The translations under genes were made by a program, and so were the position numbers. Shown in pieces: positions 42,077-50,798 of a stretch of 64,000 nucleotides of DNA. A model generated the notes under the pieces. The model worked only from the letters and a program-made list of their open reading frames with translations. It was not told the origin of the DNA and searched no databases. The DNA is from JBCCDY01 sp039030555. Its GTDB lineage: Bacteria; Bacteroidota; Bacteroidia; Cytophagales; Cyclobacteriaceae. The first letter of the stretch is position 1, and each line of letters opens with the position of its first letter. The stretch lies in contig JBCCDY010000013.1 of NCBI GenBank assembly GCA_039030555.1, forward strand, positions 1-64,000. Reading direction: 5' to 3'.

Positions 42077-42388
42077 ATGGAAATGAATATGAGACCGGTA
42101 CATCCAGGGGAAATTATTAGATACGATTACTTAATACCATTGAATTTAACAGTTAGTGAAATGGCGGCCTCATTGGGCATTACACGTCCTATGCTGTCCT
42201 CAGTTATTAATGGTAGATCTTCCGTTAGTCCGGAAATGGCTATTCGTTTATCAAAAGCATTCGATACGACACCTGATCTATGGTTAGGAATGCAACGAAG
42301 CTATGATTTATATAAAGCGAAAAAAAAGTTTGACCCTGAAGGGATAGTAAGACAATTGTATTCTAACGAATCGATTTCAACTAGTTAA
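42077..42388 (+). CDS. higA: HigA-type antitoxin (XRE helix-turn-helix)
   Basis: 103 aa. It has the HigA opening MRPVHPGEIIRYDYLIPLNLTVSEMAASLGITRP and the helix-turn-helix MLSSVINGRSSVSPEMAIRLSKAF, followed by TPDLWLGMQRSYDLYKA. It should neutralise the HigB product and repress the operon through the ACTGTACAGT palindrome upstream. Two in-frame ATG codons (42077, 42083, 42089 region) are possible starts. Its last 8 bases overlap the convergent rhomboid gene. Confidence 0.93.
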   Translation: MEMNMRPVHPGEIIRYDYLIPLNLTVSEMAASLGITRPMLSSVINGRSSVSPEMAIRLSKAFDTTPDLWLGMQRSYDLYKAKKKFDPEGIVRQLYSNESISTS

Positions 42389-42896
42389 CCCTCTTCAGCT
42401 TACCATACCTTCTTGCCGCAAAAAAACCTACGCCCGCACCAAATAAATGCGACTCCCAGGAAACCCCTGAGCTGGAAGGCAATACACCTATAAAAAGTCC
42501 GTCGTACAATACTAAGATCAGAATAGAAAGGATGAGTGATTTGAAATCCTTTCTGAAAAAACCAAAAAAGATCAGAAAAAAAGCCAATCCGTAAATAACT
42601 CCGCTAGCACCAATGTGAATGGAATTACGAGCAAAAAGCCATACCAGTATTCCAGTAAAAAAATAGCACTGTAGAAAAACTGCCCTTGCAACTCTTTTAT
42701 AAAAGAGATACAAAATGGTTCCCAACATAAGCAGTGGAATGGTATTGGAAACAATGTGAGGAATGCTTCCATGTATTAATGGCGCCGTAAGAATACCAAC
42801 CAAACCCTGACTTGTTCTTGGAACAATACCCAAAAATGACCAATTGACTCCAAATGACGCCTCGACAAAGAAAAAAAGCCACATTAAGAATACCAT
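42381..42896 (-). CDS. Rhomboid family intramembrane serine protease
   Basis: 171 aa from ATG 42896 with about six hydrophobic segments. Visible rhomboid marks are HIVSNTIPLLMLG (oxyanion Asn), the nucleophile in HIGASGVIYGL and the catalytic His in SWESHLFGAGVGFF. It cleaves membrane proteins within the bilayer. The frame remains open upstream to a stop just before 42953 and encodes a plausible N-terminus (ALSFDDVFESIIVPSR), so translation may start at CTG 42947 rather than at the ATG. Confidence 0.88.
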   Translation of the reverse strand: MVFLMWLFFFVEASFGVNWSFLGIVPRTSQGLVGILTAPLIHGSIPHIVSNTIPLLMLGTILYLFYKRVARAVFLQCYFFTGILVWLFARNSIHIGASGVIYGLAFFLIFFGFFRKDFKSLILSILILVLYDGLFIGVLPSSSGVSWESHLFGAGVGFFAARRYGKLKRVN

Positions 42897-42968
42897 GCGG
42901 CTGGGTACTATTATGCTTTCAAAAACATCATCGAAGGAAAGTGCCAGAGTGCTTTATTTTAATAATTA

Positions 42969-43436
42969 CTAAAAATCAGCCGGATCCATGATCATCTTCA
43001 AGCTAACTAATTTAGCCTCCTCATAACTAACAGACATAAACCCTAATACCCCACCGGAAGACTCTGCGACTTTCTTAGCAACATCCTTCAAACTCTGGTA
43101 AAACTTTATGGCAAACGGTTGGTCTAACTTTGGTAAGATCCGGTTCAACTTCTCAAGTTCAGCGATTAAAGAATGCCCTCTTTGCTGAGTATCGCCCGGT
43201 AAGTTTACAATTTGTTCTCTCAGTGTCTTTTCAAAACCCTGGCCTACAACTTTATAATATTCAATCAGTGCTTGTCTGGCACGGCTTTGCTTTAATTTTG
43301 AAATAGATACGGCACTTTCAATTTCATTATTATCAATTTTTCCATCCGCTCCAGCAATTAATAAAGTAACGTATACAGGAGCTTTAAGGAGTGTGTTTAC
43401 TTCAGCTTCTGAAAGGTTGTCGAATTCAGGTATCAT
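42969..43436 (-). CDS. TerB-like conserved hypothetical protein
   Basis: 155 aa soluble helical protein. The segment VYVTLLIAGADGKIDNNEIESAV (about residues 21-43) resembles the TerB metal-binding helix pair, which is used in tellurite-resistance-type proteins, but the rest shows no known domain. The ending 'MDPADF' is typical of an unnamed Bacteroidota family. It is in a minus-strand group with the endonuclease/phosphatase gene 74 bases upstream. Confidence 0.7.
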   Translation of the reverse strand: MIPEFDNLSEAEVNTLLKAPVYVTLLIAGADGKIDNNEIESAVSISKLKQSRARQALIEYYKVVGQGFEKTLREQIVNLPGDTQQRGHSLIAELEKLNRILPKLDQPFAIKFYQSLKDVAKKVAESSGGVLGFMSVSYEEAKLVSLKMIMDPADF

Positions 43437-43510
43437 AAATCAGTTTAGTCTTTAAAAGGTATTATCAAATTTGCTCCAATTTTAGAGGATGTAATCCTTT
43501 TTTGGAATTT

Positions 43511-44527
43511 TTATTTCACAAAAGTGAATTCCATCATAACAGGTAAGTGATCAGATATTTCACCTGCTTCCTTAATTACATCTGAACTGAGCAGTTTTAA
43601 TGTTTTTTTGGTGTAGAAAATATAATCAAGTTTTTCATAAGGTTCTCCGCTACTAAAAGTGAAATAAGCTTGTTCGTTTTTTAAATACCTATCTTTTGTG
43701 ACTGCAACTTCCAGATATGGATTTTCTAAAAATAGTGAAATTGTTTTTTCATTATTAAGCTGTTCCGTAGCAAATGGAGGTCGGCTATTAAAATCGCCCA
43801 TCAGTATAACCGGATAATTTTTTGTGTAATCGTTTACAACTTCCAAAAGATACTCCGCTTGACTTTCACGAGTCTCCTGATCAAACGCTTCCAAATGTAC
43901 ATTAATAAGAATAAGTGGTCTTCCGACGTCTACCTGTACAATTTGAATTAATCGATCCAGGTAAAAAGCATTATAGTAGAATGGAGCACTCTTTGGCTTC
44001 TCCAATGTTATTCGGCGATTGTTAACAAAGGAATATTTACTCAAAATAGCTTGTCCACTGAGCATTTTTCCATAATGGATAGCCGGAGGCCAATAAGGGA
44101 AAGGTACATAATTCTTATCCCAGTTTACAGATACTGCACCGTAAGGATAAGCAGCCCCAATCCCTATTTTATCTAATTGATTGACTCCTAAAGAACGCTT
44201 TGAATCGAAATCGATTTCCTGAAACCCTACGAAATCAGGACTTTTGGTCGAAATCAATTCTATTGCCTTTTCAAGGTTCGACTGATACAAATCAGGTTCG
44301 CTTTCAACTGGAAGATTATTGGTCATTCCGGAGAGAAAACCAATATTATAGGTCATCACTGAAAATGTATCGTTCGGATAAAACTTCTTATACTCGTAGC
44401 TCTCAATCCTTGTATAGTAATCCTTATCTGAATGACTTGAGCTACCCCATATGTAGAAAATGGCAAATACCAATAATATGGGAAGGAGAATAAACTTGAA
44501 TAAGAAGCCTAGTATCTTTTTAAGCAT
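43511..44527 (-). CDS. Endonuclease/exonuclease/phosphatase family protein, membrane-anchored
   Basis: 338 aa. An N-terminal hydrophobic helix (ILGFLFKFILLPILLVFAIFYIW) anchors the protein with the enzyme outside the cytoplasm. The EEP fold is shown by MTYNIGFLS, VGFQEIDFDS (catalytic Glu), LILINVHLEAF, VILMGDFNSRPP (Asp-x-Asn) and ISDHLPVMMEF (Asp-His). Members cleave phosphodiesters of nucleic acids, lipids or inositol phosphates; the substrate is open. It lies 7 bases downstream of pgk and is probably co-transcribed with it. Confidence 0.88.
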   Translation of the reverse strand: MLKKILGFLFKFILLPILLVFAIFYIWGSSSHSDKDYYTRIESYEYKKFYPNDTFSVMTYNIGFLSGMTNNLPVESEPDLYQSNLEKAIELISTKSPDFVGFQEIDFDSKRSLGVNQLDKIGIGAAYPYGAVSVNWDKNYVPFPYWPPAIHYGKMLSGQAILSKYSFVNNRRITLEKPKSAPFYYNAFYLDRLIQIVQVDVGRPLILINVHLEAFDQETRESQAEYLLEVVNDYTKNYPVILMGDFNSRPPFATEQLNNEKTISLFLENPYLEVAVTKDRYLKNEQAYFTFSSGEPYEKLDYIFYTKKTLKLLSSDVIKEAGEISDHLPVMMEFTFVK

Positions 44528-44534
44528 GATCTTA

Positions 44535-45722
44535 TCAATCTTCGAGTGCTGCTATTCCAGGGAGCACTTTACCTTCCATATACTCAAGTAGTGCACCTCC
44601 TCCGGTAGAAACGTACGATACTTTATCAGAGTACCCAAGTTTGTTAACTGCAGCAGCAGAATCTCCACCGCCTATCAAAGAGAATGCACCGTTTTCGGTG
44701 GCCTCTGCAACAGCTTTTGCTATTTCATTCGTTCCTGCCGAAAAATTACTCATTTCAAATACGCCCATTGGGCCGTTCCACAAAATAGTCTTAGAAGATT
44801 TAATAGTCTTAGAGAATACTTCACGCGCTTCCGGACCTATATCAAGCCCCATCCAACCGTCTGGAATAGAATGATTCGAAGAGACATTTGTTTTTGCGTC
44901 ATTATCGAACTCATCAGCAATAACCGAATCTATCGGTAAAATTAAATCAACCCCCTTTTCTTTCGCTTTAGAAATCAATTCTTTGGCTAAATCAATCTTA
45001 TCTTCCTCAACCAACGATTTACCGACCGAACCACCTATTGCTTTAAAGAAGGTATAGCACATTCCTCCACCAACAATTAGGTTATCTACCTTATCGAGTA
45101 AACGTTCTATAATCAAAATCTTATCGGAGATCTTAGCTCCACCCATGATGGCCGTATAAGGCTTCTCGAAAGAATCCATCACTTTTTGGGCATTCGTTAC
45201 TTCAGAACCTAAAAGATAGCCTGCTGCTTTATCCTTGAAGAATTTAGCTGCTATAGTTGTTGAGGCATGCGCTCTATGAGCACTTCCAAATGCATCATTC
45301 ACATAGACATCTCCATGTTTAGCCAACTTTTCGGCAAAGGCTTCATCTCCTTTGGTTTCTTCTGTATAAAATCGAGTGTTTTCCAAAAGAAGAACTTCTC
45401 CAGGTTTCAATTTTTTGGACATTTCAAAGGCATTTTCACCTACACAATCATCAGCAAACTTAATAACCTTTGAAAGCTTATCCCCCAGATAACTTGTAAC
45501 ATGTTTTAAAGAGAACTTGTCTTCCGGACCATTTTTCGGTCTTCCCAAATGAGACATTAGCACAACACTTCCATTCGAATCAAGGATTTTTCTTATTGTA
45601 GGAAGTGCTGCATCTATTCTTGTTCCGTCTACTACATTAAATTCCTTATCTAAGGGCACATTAAAATCGACTCTTACCAGAACCTTTTTACCTGATAGAT
45701 CTAATGATTCAATATTTTTCAT
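44535..45722 (-). CDS. pgk: Phosphoglycerate kinase
   Basis: 395 aa, the usual length. It carries KVLVRVDFNVPLD (substrate-binding loop), LMSHLGRPKNGPEDKFSLK, LLENTRFYTEETKGDE, NDAFGSAHRAHAST, AIMGGAKISDKI and the C-terminal nucleotide loop LIGGGDSAAAV with STGGGALLEY. It converts 1,3-bisphosphoglycerate and ADP to 3-phosphoglycerate and ATP in glycolysis. It lies 51 bases downstream of the tsaC/sua5 gene. Confidence 0.97.
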   Translation of the reverse strand: MKNIESLDLSGKKVLVRVDFNVPLDKEFNVVDGTRIDAALPTIRKILDSNGSVVLMSHLGRPKNGPEDKFSLKHVTSYLGDKLSKVIKFADDCVGENAFEMSKKLKPGEVLLLENTRFYTEETKGDEAFAEKLAKHGDVYVNDAFGSAHRAHASTTIAAKFFKDKAAGYLLGSEVTNAQKVMDSFEKPYTAIMGGAKISDKILIIERLLDKVDNLIVGGGMCYTFFKAIGGSVGKSLVEEDKIDLAKELISKAKEKGVDLILPIDSVIADEFDNDAKTNVSSNHSIPDGWMGLDIGPEAREVFSKTIKSSKTILWNGPMGVFEMSNFSAGTNEIAKAVAEATENGAFSLIGGGDSAAAVNKLGYSDKVSYVSTGGGALLEYMEGKVLPGIAALED

Positions 45723-45773
45723 AACAAGCTTATTCTCTAATAAAATTGGTATAATTCTTCTTTACTAAGTATC

Positions 45774-46739
45774 TCATCCTTTAACAGAAGCCCTCCTCAA
45801 ACGATCATTGATGGCTAATCCTAAACCGTTTTCAGGTACCTCCTCTGCTAAAATTACATCACAATCAGATTCGTCGGCTTCACGCATAATCTTAAAAAGA
45901 TTTCTGGCAGCTTCTTTCATATCTCCTAAAGGTGATAGAACGAAATTATAACTATTTTGATGTTCTTCAATAGAATCTTCAAAAGTTATGTATGCAGCTT
46001 TTTTTCCATCAAAAGAAGTTGAGAATAATTTATAATCTGAATACAAAAAAAATGGCTTTGAAGGTGCGTAATGAGATTTCAACATTCCCGGAGCTACAGG
46101 ATCAGAACTTTTATTAAGCTCAATTTTTAGATTATCCGTTTTTAAGTAATGTTTTAGTTTTTCGATATCCATACCGCCCAGACGGTATACTCTTGGTTCT
46201 TCATCTTCAAAGCCCATAATGGTCGATTCAATACCTACTTTACATGGACCGCCATCTAATATATAATCTATTTTATCACCTAGATATTGATTTACGTGCT
46301 GAGCAGTAGTGGGGCTTACATAACCAAATGGATTTGCGCTTGGTGCAGCTAAAGGAAAACGGATTGAATTTAGTAATTCAAGAGTAAGTGGATGATCTGG
46401 CATACGAATTCCAACCGTACTCAAACCGGAAGTTACAAGATGTGGGATCAACGTTTTTTTGTCAAAAATAACGGTAAGCGACCCAGGCCAGGCCAAATTC
46501 AAAAAGTCAAGATCAAGTCCTGGTTTGATTATGTATTTGTCTAGATCATACAGATTTCCGACATGTACAATCAACGGATCGAAGGAAGGTCTATTTTTAG
46601 CCTCAAAGATCTTTAAAACTGCATCTTCGTTTAGGGCATTTCCTGCCAGACCATAGACTGTTTCTGTTGGAATAGCTACTAATTTACCTTCTTGTAGCAG
46701 TTCAACTGCCTTATTGATATCTGTTCCAATTAATGCCAT
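45774..46739 (-). CDS. tsaC: L-threonylcarbamoyladenylate synthase (Sua5/TsaC)
   Basis: 321 aa. The YrdC domain (residues about 1-200) includes GKLVAIPTETVYGLAGNAL, KIFEAKNRPSFDPLIVHV, WPGSLTVIF and PLAAPSANPFGYVSPTTA. The additional C-terminal Sua5 domain (about 215-321, APGMLKSHYAPSKPFFLY) shows it is the long Sua5 form. It makes threonylcarbamoyl-AMP for the t6A modification of tRNAs that read ANN codons. Start ATG 46739 agrees with the family. Confidence 0.95.
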   Translation of the reverse strand: MALIGTDINKAVELLQEGKLVAIPTETVYGLAGNALNEDAVLKIFEAKNRPSFDPLIVHVGNLYDLDKYIIKPGLDLDFLNLAWPGSLTVIFDKKTLIPHLVTSGLSTVGIRMPDHPLTLELLNSIRFPLAAPSANPFGYVSPTTAQHVNQYLGDKIDYILDGGPCKVGIESTIMGFEDEEPRVYRLGGMDIEKLKHYLKTDNLKIELNKSSDPVAPGMLKSHYAPSKPFFLYSDYKLFSTSFDGKKAAYITFEDSIEEHQNSYNFVLSPLGDMKEAARNLFKIMREADESDCDVILAEEVPENGLGLAINDRLRRASVKG

Positions 46740-46865
46740 AAATACATTAATGCCTTTTTTTAATTGTCATCTGAATGACAATATAATTACTTAGAAAAGT
46801 ACTAAACGAAATAAACCTTACATAAATAAGATTTATTGCTGTTTTCAAAAATGCGGAAAAACTTT

Positions 46866-46879
46866 GGCACTATATTAGC
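46866..46879 (+). promoter_or_regulatory. Candidate sigma-54 (-24/-12) promoter for an intergenic RNA
   Basis: TTGGCAC followed by TAGC gives the GG-N10-GC spacing of sigma-54 promoters (GG 46866-46867, GC 46878-46879); the -12 part has one mismatch to TTGC. A vegetative alternative overlaps it: TTG (46836-46838), N20, AAACTTTG (46859-46866). Either would start a plus-strand RNA between about 46871 and 46891. Confidence 0.4.
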
Positions 46880-46979
46880 GTCGTAATCTACGGAAGGATG
46901 ACCGTTCGGAAGTCCTTTCGATAGGTTTATTTTAAGGTTGGTTTTTGCCCCGGTGCTAATTTTTTCACCGGGGTTTTTT
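46880..46979 (+). ncRNA. Predicted intergenic small RNA with intrinsic terminator
   Basis: The plus strand here has no gene upstream (tsaC/Sua5 and the T9SS gene both run leftward), yet it contains a plus-oriented terminator at 46948-46979. Upstream of it are stems ACGG/CCGT (46890-46893 with 46902-46905) and TCGGAAG/CTTTCGA (46906-46912 with 46915-46921, one G-U). A promoter-like element lies at 46859-46879. This pattern fits an independently transcribed RNA of about 90-110 nt. No known RNA family is recognised. Confidence 0.5.
46948..46979 (+). terminator. Intrinsic terminator of the predicted small RNA
   Basis: CCCCGGTG (46948-46955) pairs with CACCGGGG (46966-46973) and is followed by six T. 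On the opposite strand the hairpin is not followed by a T-run, so it does not suit the leftward T9SS-protein gene that ends at 46983. Confidence 0.85.
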
Positions 46980-46982
46980 ATT

Positions 46983-49829
46983 TCACCCTCCTACAAAAAC
47001 TATTCTACCAATTTCGGAAAAAGATTGGTACTCTACCCGATAAAAATATACCCCTGCATTAACAAATCCTCCTGAAGTTGAACCATCCCATGAGATCTCG
47101 TTATTACCTGCAAATTGAAATCCATCAAATATTCTTCTTACTTCTTTCCCAGTCTGGTCAAAAACTGTTACTCTAACCCTTCCATCCTCAGGTACAAAAT
47201 ATTGAATTCTGGTTGTTTCAATAAATGGATTAGGAAATGGATTTGAAACCCGGAAACCTTGATCTATATCCGATTGGCCTATTACAATGTCTTCTGCATT
47301 CGGAATATTAGCTGCAAAAACACCATTACCATGGGTGCCAATGACTACTTTCCCATCTGCTCCTCTGCTCTTGATCATGGTTACAACTGAAGTTCCAAGA
47401 ACTTGGGGGTCTTCTTTCTCCCAGACGGTTCCCATCCCTTGAAGTTCTGTTGTAGAGAATAAACCAGAACTGGTTCCGGAAAAATAAAGCGTACCGTTAT
47501 TTTGAAGGGGCGTTGTCTCAAGCCAGCGAACCGAAGGACCATTGCCTGAACCATCTGCGTTTTCTTCTAAATTTCCACTTACAGCAATAAAGGTCTCTCC
47601 CCCATCTTCGGAAGAAAAAATACTCTGGACGTTGTAGTTAGAAAAAGCTACCAGAATCTTATCTGAATCCCTCGGATCAATAGATATACTCGTTACGTAA
47701 CCCCCAACAGGGAATTCAGAGCTATTGATATTAGTTACCGTATAATCTGAACCTAAAGCAGCATCAATTCTATTCAGGGTGCCCGCTATGGTTCCATAGA
47801 TAACTCTACCTCTCGGGTTTTTCGAAGCAGCTATTGCAGTAATGGTTTCTTGCGCTACTTCTGTATCATCTAAGCGTTCCCAGTTTACAGAGGTTGGATC
47901 GTTATCTCGTCTTGGAATTTGACTGAGATTATTATTTCTCCATACCACCGTTCCGGCTGGCAGGAACATTATATTGTTGTTTAGTGGTTCAATAACAAAA
48001 GGATTAATAAATAGGTACCCCGAACCCCCAATAGGATCTACTCTGGCAAAATCGGCTAGACCGAAATCTTCATTGAAATTGATTTGAAATATTTGACCAT
48101 TTTGAAACGACAAATAGTAAAAAATATTTCCACGACTTACATCTGCGAAAGAACCATCTCCTCCCAATACCCTAATCCAATCCGTCACATTTCCGTTTTC
48201 CGGTAGCAAAAGCGTTCCGTTATCCTGCAATCCTCCAAGCACCACTCCATCTTCTTCAAACGAGTTAAGGGCAATTGTATAGTATTGAGTAGTTACAAAA
48301 CCATTGTTTATGAAATTCCAGATGATTGAGTCTGCCGTACTGTTCTCTGTTACACTAAGCCCTCCGTCATGTGCTGCAATCATTCTTTCAGGGTTGGAAG
48401 GAAAGAATGTAACTGAGTGTTGGTCAGGATGTGAACCCGGATAAAGAGAAATATCATTGATCGGGTCATAGCCACCAATCCATCGGGCATCGCTTTGTGT
48501 AAAGCCAGAACTCGAAGCATATAGATTAGCAGCGCCTATAAATACAAGGTCGGGATCCAAAGGATGAACTTCAACGAGCATATTATAACCGTTTTGAATA
48601 TCGAAATCACCAACAGGCTCTCCGAAATCAGGAATGTTTGCCGTGAGATCTGTCCAAGGGCTGTCTGAATTATGATTGTATCTCCAAAGCTGGGGAAGAT
48701 TTGCGCCCGTCTCACCTATTCCAGTGGTCAAAAAGAAGACCCTATCAGAATCTTGTGGATCAATTCCGATAACTACACGCCTTGTTGCAAATGGAAAAGG
48801 TGCTACAGAGATAGTATCCCAAACTACTCCATTAGTACTCCTGTATACTCCACCGCTTCTGGATAATAGTAAGGTATTATCAACTACGTTTTCCGTAGAG
48901 CTACTAAGAAAAGCATAAAAAACCCCATCGTCGCTTACCTGTATATCACTATAAAAAGGAGTGTTAAATTGGTTTAGATCTACAAGTTCCTCAAAATTAT
49001 TAAGGGTATCACCCAGAACGATATTCCAGGTTTCACCTCCATCATTTGACTTGGCTATACCTCCAAAAACAGCTGCATAAACTTCGTTAGCTACATTTGG
49101 ATTAACGACCATATTCCATACGTATTGAAACTGGTCATTAAAGCTACTTTCTATTCCGCTGGCTGTAAATTCTAGCTGAGACCAACTTTGACCTCCATCA
49201 ACTGACTTGAAAATTCCGTCTCCTCTAAAAGGAGCCGCCCCACCTCTTGCCGTATTACCTACCAACTCACCGGTTCCATAATACCAAACGTTTGTATTTC
49301 CATCATTGATATCTTGAGCTATTGCAGTTACACTTTGAATGCTGGTAATCGGGCTTGTTCTTACCCAATTTTGTCCTTGGTCGGTTGATCTGAAAACACC
49401 TCCGGAAACACTTCCTGAGATTAACACATTTTCATCTGTAGCATCTACTACAATTGCTCTTGACCTTCCTCCGAAGTTTTCAGGTCCTAATGATTCCCAG
49501 GAGAGTGCATTTTGTCTTGAATTCTTAGAAACTCCCTTAACTGGTAGTTCTTCAGAGAACTTAATTTCTTTAATATGAATGTCTTCTGGTATTGATCCCG
49601 TTTTAGGATCAATAAGCATCCTTCGCTCATAGTTCTGTCTGGCTTCCAGATCTTCTTCGGAATAAATCGCAGATTTTCTTTCCGGTATTTTCAATTCCTG
49701 AAAAACCGTCGGCTGCGATGTAATTTGCTTATGAGATTCTTGATCAAGAGAAAAAGCGTAATACCATAGCAACAAAAAAATTGCAGATAAAAGGCCAATA
49801 AAAGATCCGACTTTAATCAACCTCATCAT
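46983..49829 (-). CDS. BNR-repeat protein secreted by the type IX system (T9SS type A sorting domain)
   Basis: 948 aa. An N-terminal hydrophobic helix (VGSFIGLLSAIFLLLWYYAF) serves as signal or anchor. Residues about 100-850 hold BNR/Asp-box propeller repeats (FRSTDQGQNWVRT, FKSVDGGQSWSQ, AKSNDGGETWNIV, SSEDGGETFIAV). The last 85 residues are a type A CTD sorting signal (VSNPFPNPFIETTRIQYF, VTVFDQTGKEVRRIFDGF, GVYFYRVEY..). T9SS would export it to the surface or medium. Function probably adhesion or glycan/protein binding; no catalytic residues were identified. Its start overlaps the thioesterase gene by 17 bases. Confidence 0.92.
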   Translation of the reverse strand: MMRLIKVGSFIGLLSAIFLLLWYYAFSLDQESHKQITSQPTVFQELKIPERKSAIYSEEDLEARQNYERRMLIDPKTGSIPEDIHIKEIKFSEELPVKGVSKNSRQNALSWESLGPENFGGRSRAIVVDATDENVLISGSVSGGVFRSTDQGQNWVRTSPITSIQSVTAIAQDINDGNTNVWYYGTGELVGNTARGGAAPFRGDGIFKSVDGGQSWSQLEFTASGIESSFNDQFQYVWNMVVNPNVANEVYAAVFGGIAKSNDGGETWNIVLGDTLNNFEELVDLNQFNTPFYSDIQVSDDGVFYAFLSSSTENVVDNTLLLSRSGGVYRSTNGVVWDTISVAPFPFATRRVVIGIDPQDSDRVFFLTTGIGETGANLPQLWRYNHNSDSPWTDLTANIPDFGEPVGDFDIQNGYNMLVEVHPLDPDLVFIGAANLYASSSGFTQSDARWIGGYDPINDISLYPGSHPDQHSVTFFPSNPERMIAAHDGGLSVTENSTADSIIWNFINNGFVTTQYYTIALNSFEEDGVVLGGLQDNGTLLLPENGNVTDWIRVLGGDGSFADVSRGNIFYYLSFQNGQIFQINFNEDFGLADFARVDPIGGSGYLFINPFVIEPLNNNIMFLPAGTVVWRNNNLSQIPRRDNDPTSVNWERLDDTEVAQETITAIAASKNPRGRVIYGTIAGTLNRIDAALGSDYTVTNINSSEFPVGGYVTSISIDPRDSDKILVAFSNYNVQSIFSSEDGGETFIAVSGNLEENADGSGNGPSVRWLETTPLQNNGTLYFSGTSSGLFSTTELQGMGTVWEKEDPQVLGTSVVTMIKSRGADGKVVIGTHGNGVFAANIPNAEDIVIGQSDIDQGFRVSNPFPNPFIETTRIQYFVPEDGRVRVTVFDQTGKEVRRIFDGFQFAGNNEISWDGSTSGGFVNAGVYFYRVEYQSFSEIGRIVFVGG

Positions 49830-50241
49830 AATTTCTCAAGTCGCTGGCGTGATGTTCGGGAATGTGGATAGCTTTACCGGATTCTCCATCTACGGCTACC
49901 AAAACACTTTGTGCAATATTATAAACGGTACCTGTATTAATGTCTCGTATTACGTTTTCCAGATTAAAGCTTTTGTTACCAATTCTGGTACACCTAAGTA
50001 ATGCCTCGGGTTTCGCTTTCATTTCGATCGGAGCCAGGAAATCCATTGACATATTAGCAATGACCATTTTATAATTCTCCCAGTCCCATTTACAAGATTC
50101 TTGCAGATAGTGAATTCTGGCGTTCTCTAAATAGGAAAAATAGACCGCATTGTTTACGTGTCGAAGCATATCATAATCTCCCCAACGAACATCAATGGGC
50201 CTTCTAAATTTGAATTTTGATAAATCTACTTCCTTCTTCAT
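49813..50241 (-). CDS. Acyl-CoA thioesterase, 4-hydroxybenzoyl-CoA thioesterase (YbgC/FadM) type
   Basis: 142 aa hot-dog-fold protein. The active-site motif is RRPIDVRWGDYDMLRHVNNAVYFSYLENAR, where the aspartate in WGDYD is the catalytic residue, and MDFLAPIEMKAK follows. It hydrolyses acyl-CoA or acyl-ACP thioesters. Its start overlaps the NUDIX stop by 4 bases, and its end overlaps the T9SS-protein start, so three or four genes (NUDIX, thioesterase, BNR protein) form one transcript. Confidence 0.9.
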   Translation of the reverse strand: MKKEVDLSKFKFRRPIDVRWGDYDMLRHVNNAVYFSYLENARIHYLQESCKWDWENYKMVIANMSMDFLAPIEMKAKPEALLRCTRIGNKSFNLENVIRDINTGTVYNIAQSVLVAVDGESGKAIHIPEHHASDLRNYDEVD

Positions 50242-50798
50242 ATAAATTCTATCTTTCCTCTTAATTGTCTGGTTTTCTCTATCATCCTTTTTATCGAACG
50301 ATCTATTTCCGGAGATTTGCTTATTACCTCTAAAGGTTTCCAGCTTATATCCTTCGATTCATTATTCCTTTGAACTGAAGTATCTTTGGAAACGGCCATT
50401 AAAAATCGAACATCATAATGATCGTGTTTTGGAATACCTTTATGTTCCGGAATTGTATGAATATCAATATCAAAAATACTCTTCAACTTTGGTCTATAAT
50501 CAATTCCTGTTTCTTCAATAACTTCTTTTTTAGCAACAGAAAACAAATCTTCGTTTCCATCAGCATGACCGCCAGGTTGTAACCATCGGTTTAGCTTCGA
50601 ATGGTAGATAAGCAATGCATTTTCCAACTCTTCATCAACGATCCAAGCAGAGGCTGTTATATGTCTCTCTAATGATTTTCTATAAAAACAGTTTTGATTG
50701 GTTTGTAAAAGTTCTAAAAACCGACTTTTGAATCGCTCTTCTTCCTCAAAACCTGATTCTAGTTCTAATATTAGCTTTATTAAGTTAGTCCTATTCAA
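50238..50798 (-). CDS. NUDIX hydrolase
   Basis: 186 aa. The Nudix box reads GGHADGNEDLFSVAKKEVIEETGID; the usual REVxEE arginine is lysine here, while the metal-binding glutamates are kept. The N-terminal 40 residues are helical (LIKLILELESGFEEEERF). It should hydrolyse a nucleoside-diphosphate-linked compound, unspecified. It starts directly after the stop of the upstream small secreted protein gene (50799). Confidence 0.88.
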   Translation of the reverse strand: MNRTNLIKLILELESGFEEEERFKSRFLELLQTNQNCFYRKSLERHITASAWIVDEELENALLIYHSKLNRWLQPGGHADGNEDLFSVAKKEVIEETGIDYRPKLKSIFDIDIHTIPEHKGIPKHDHYDVRFLMAVSKDTSVQRNNESKDISWKPLEVISKSPEIDRSIKRMIEKTRQLRGKIEFI

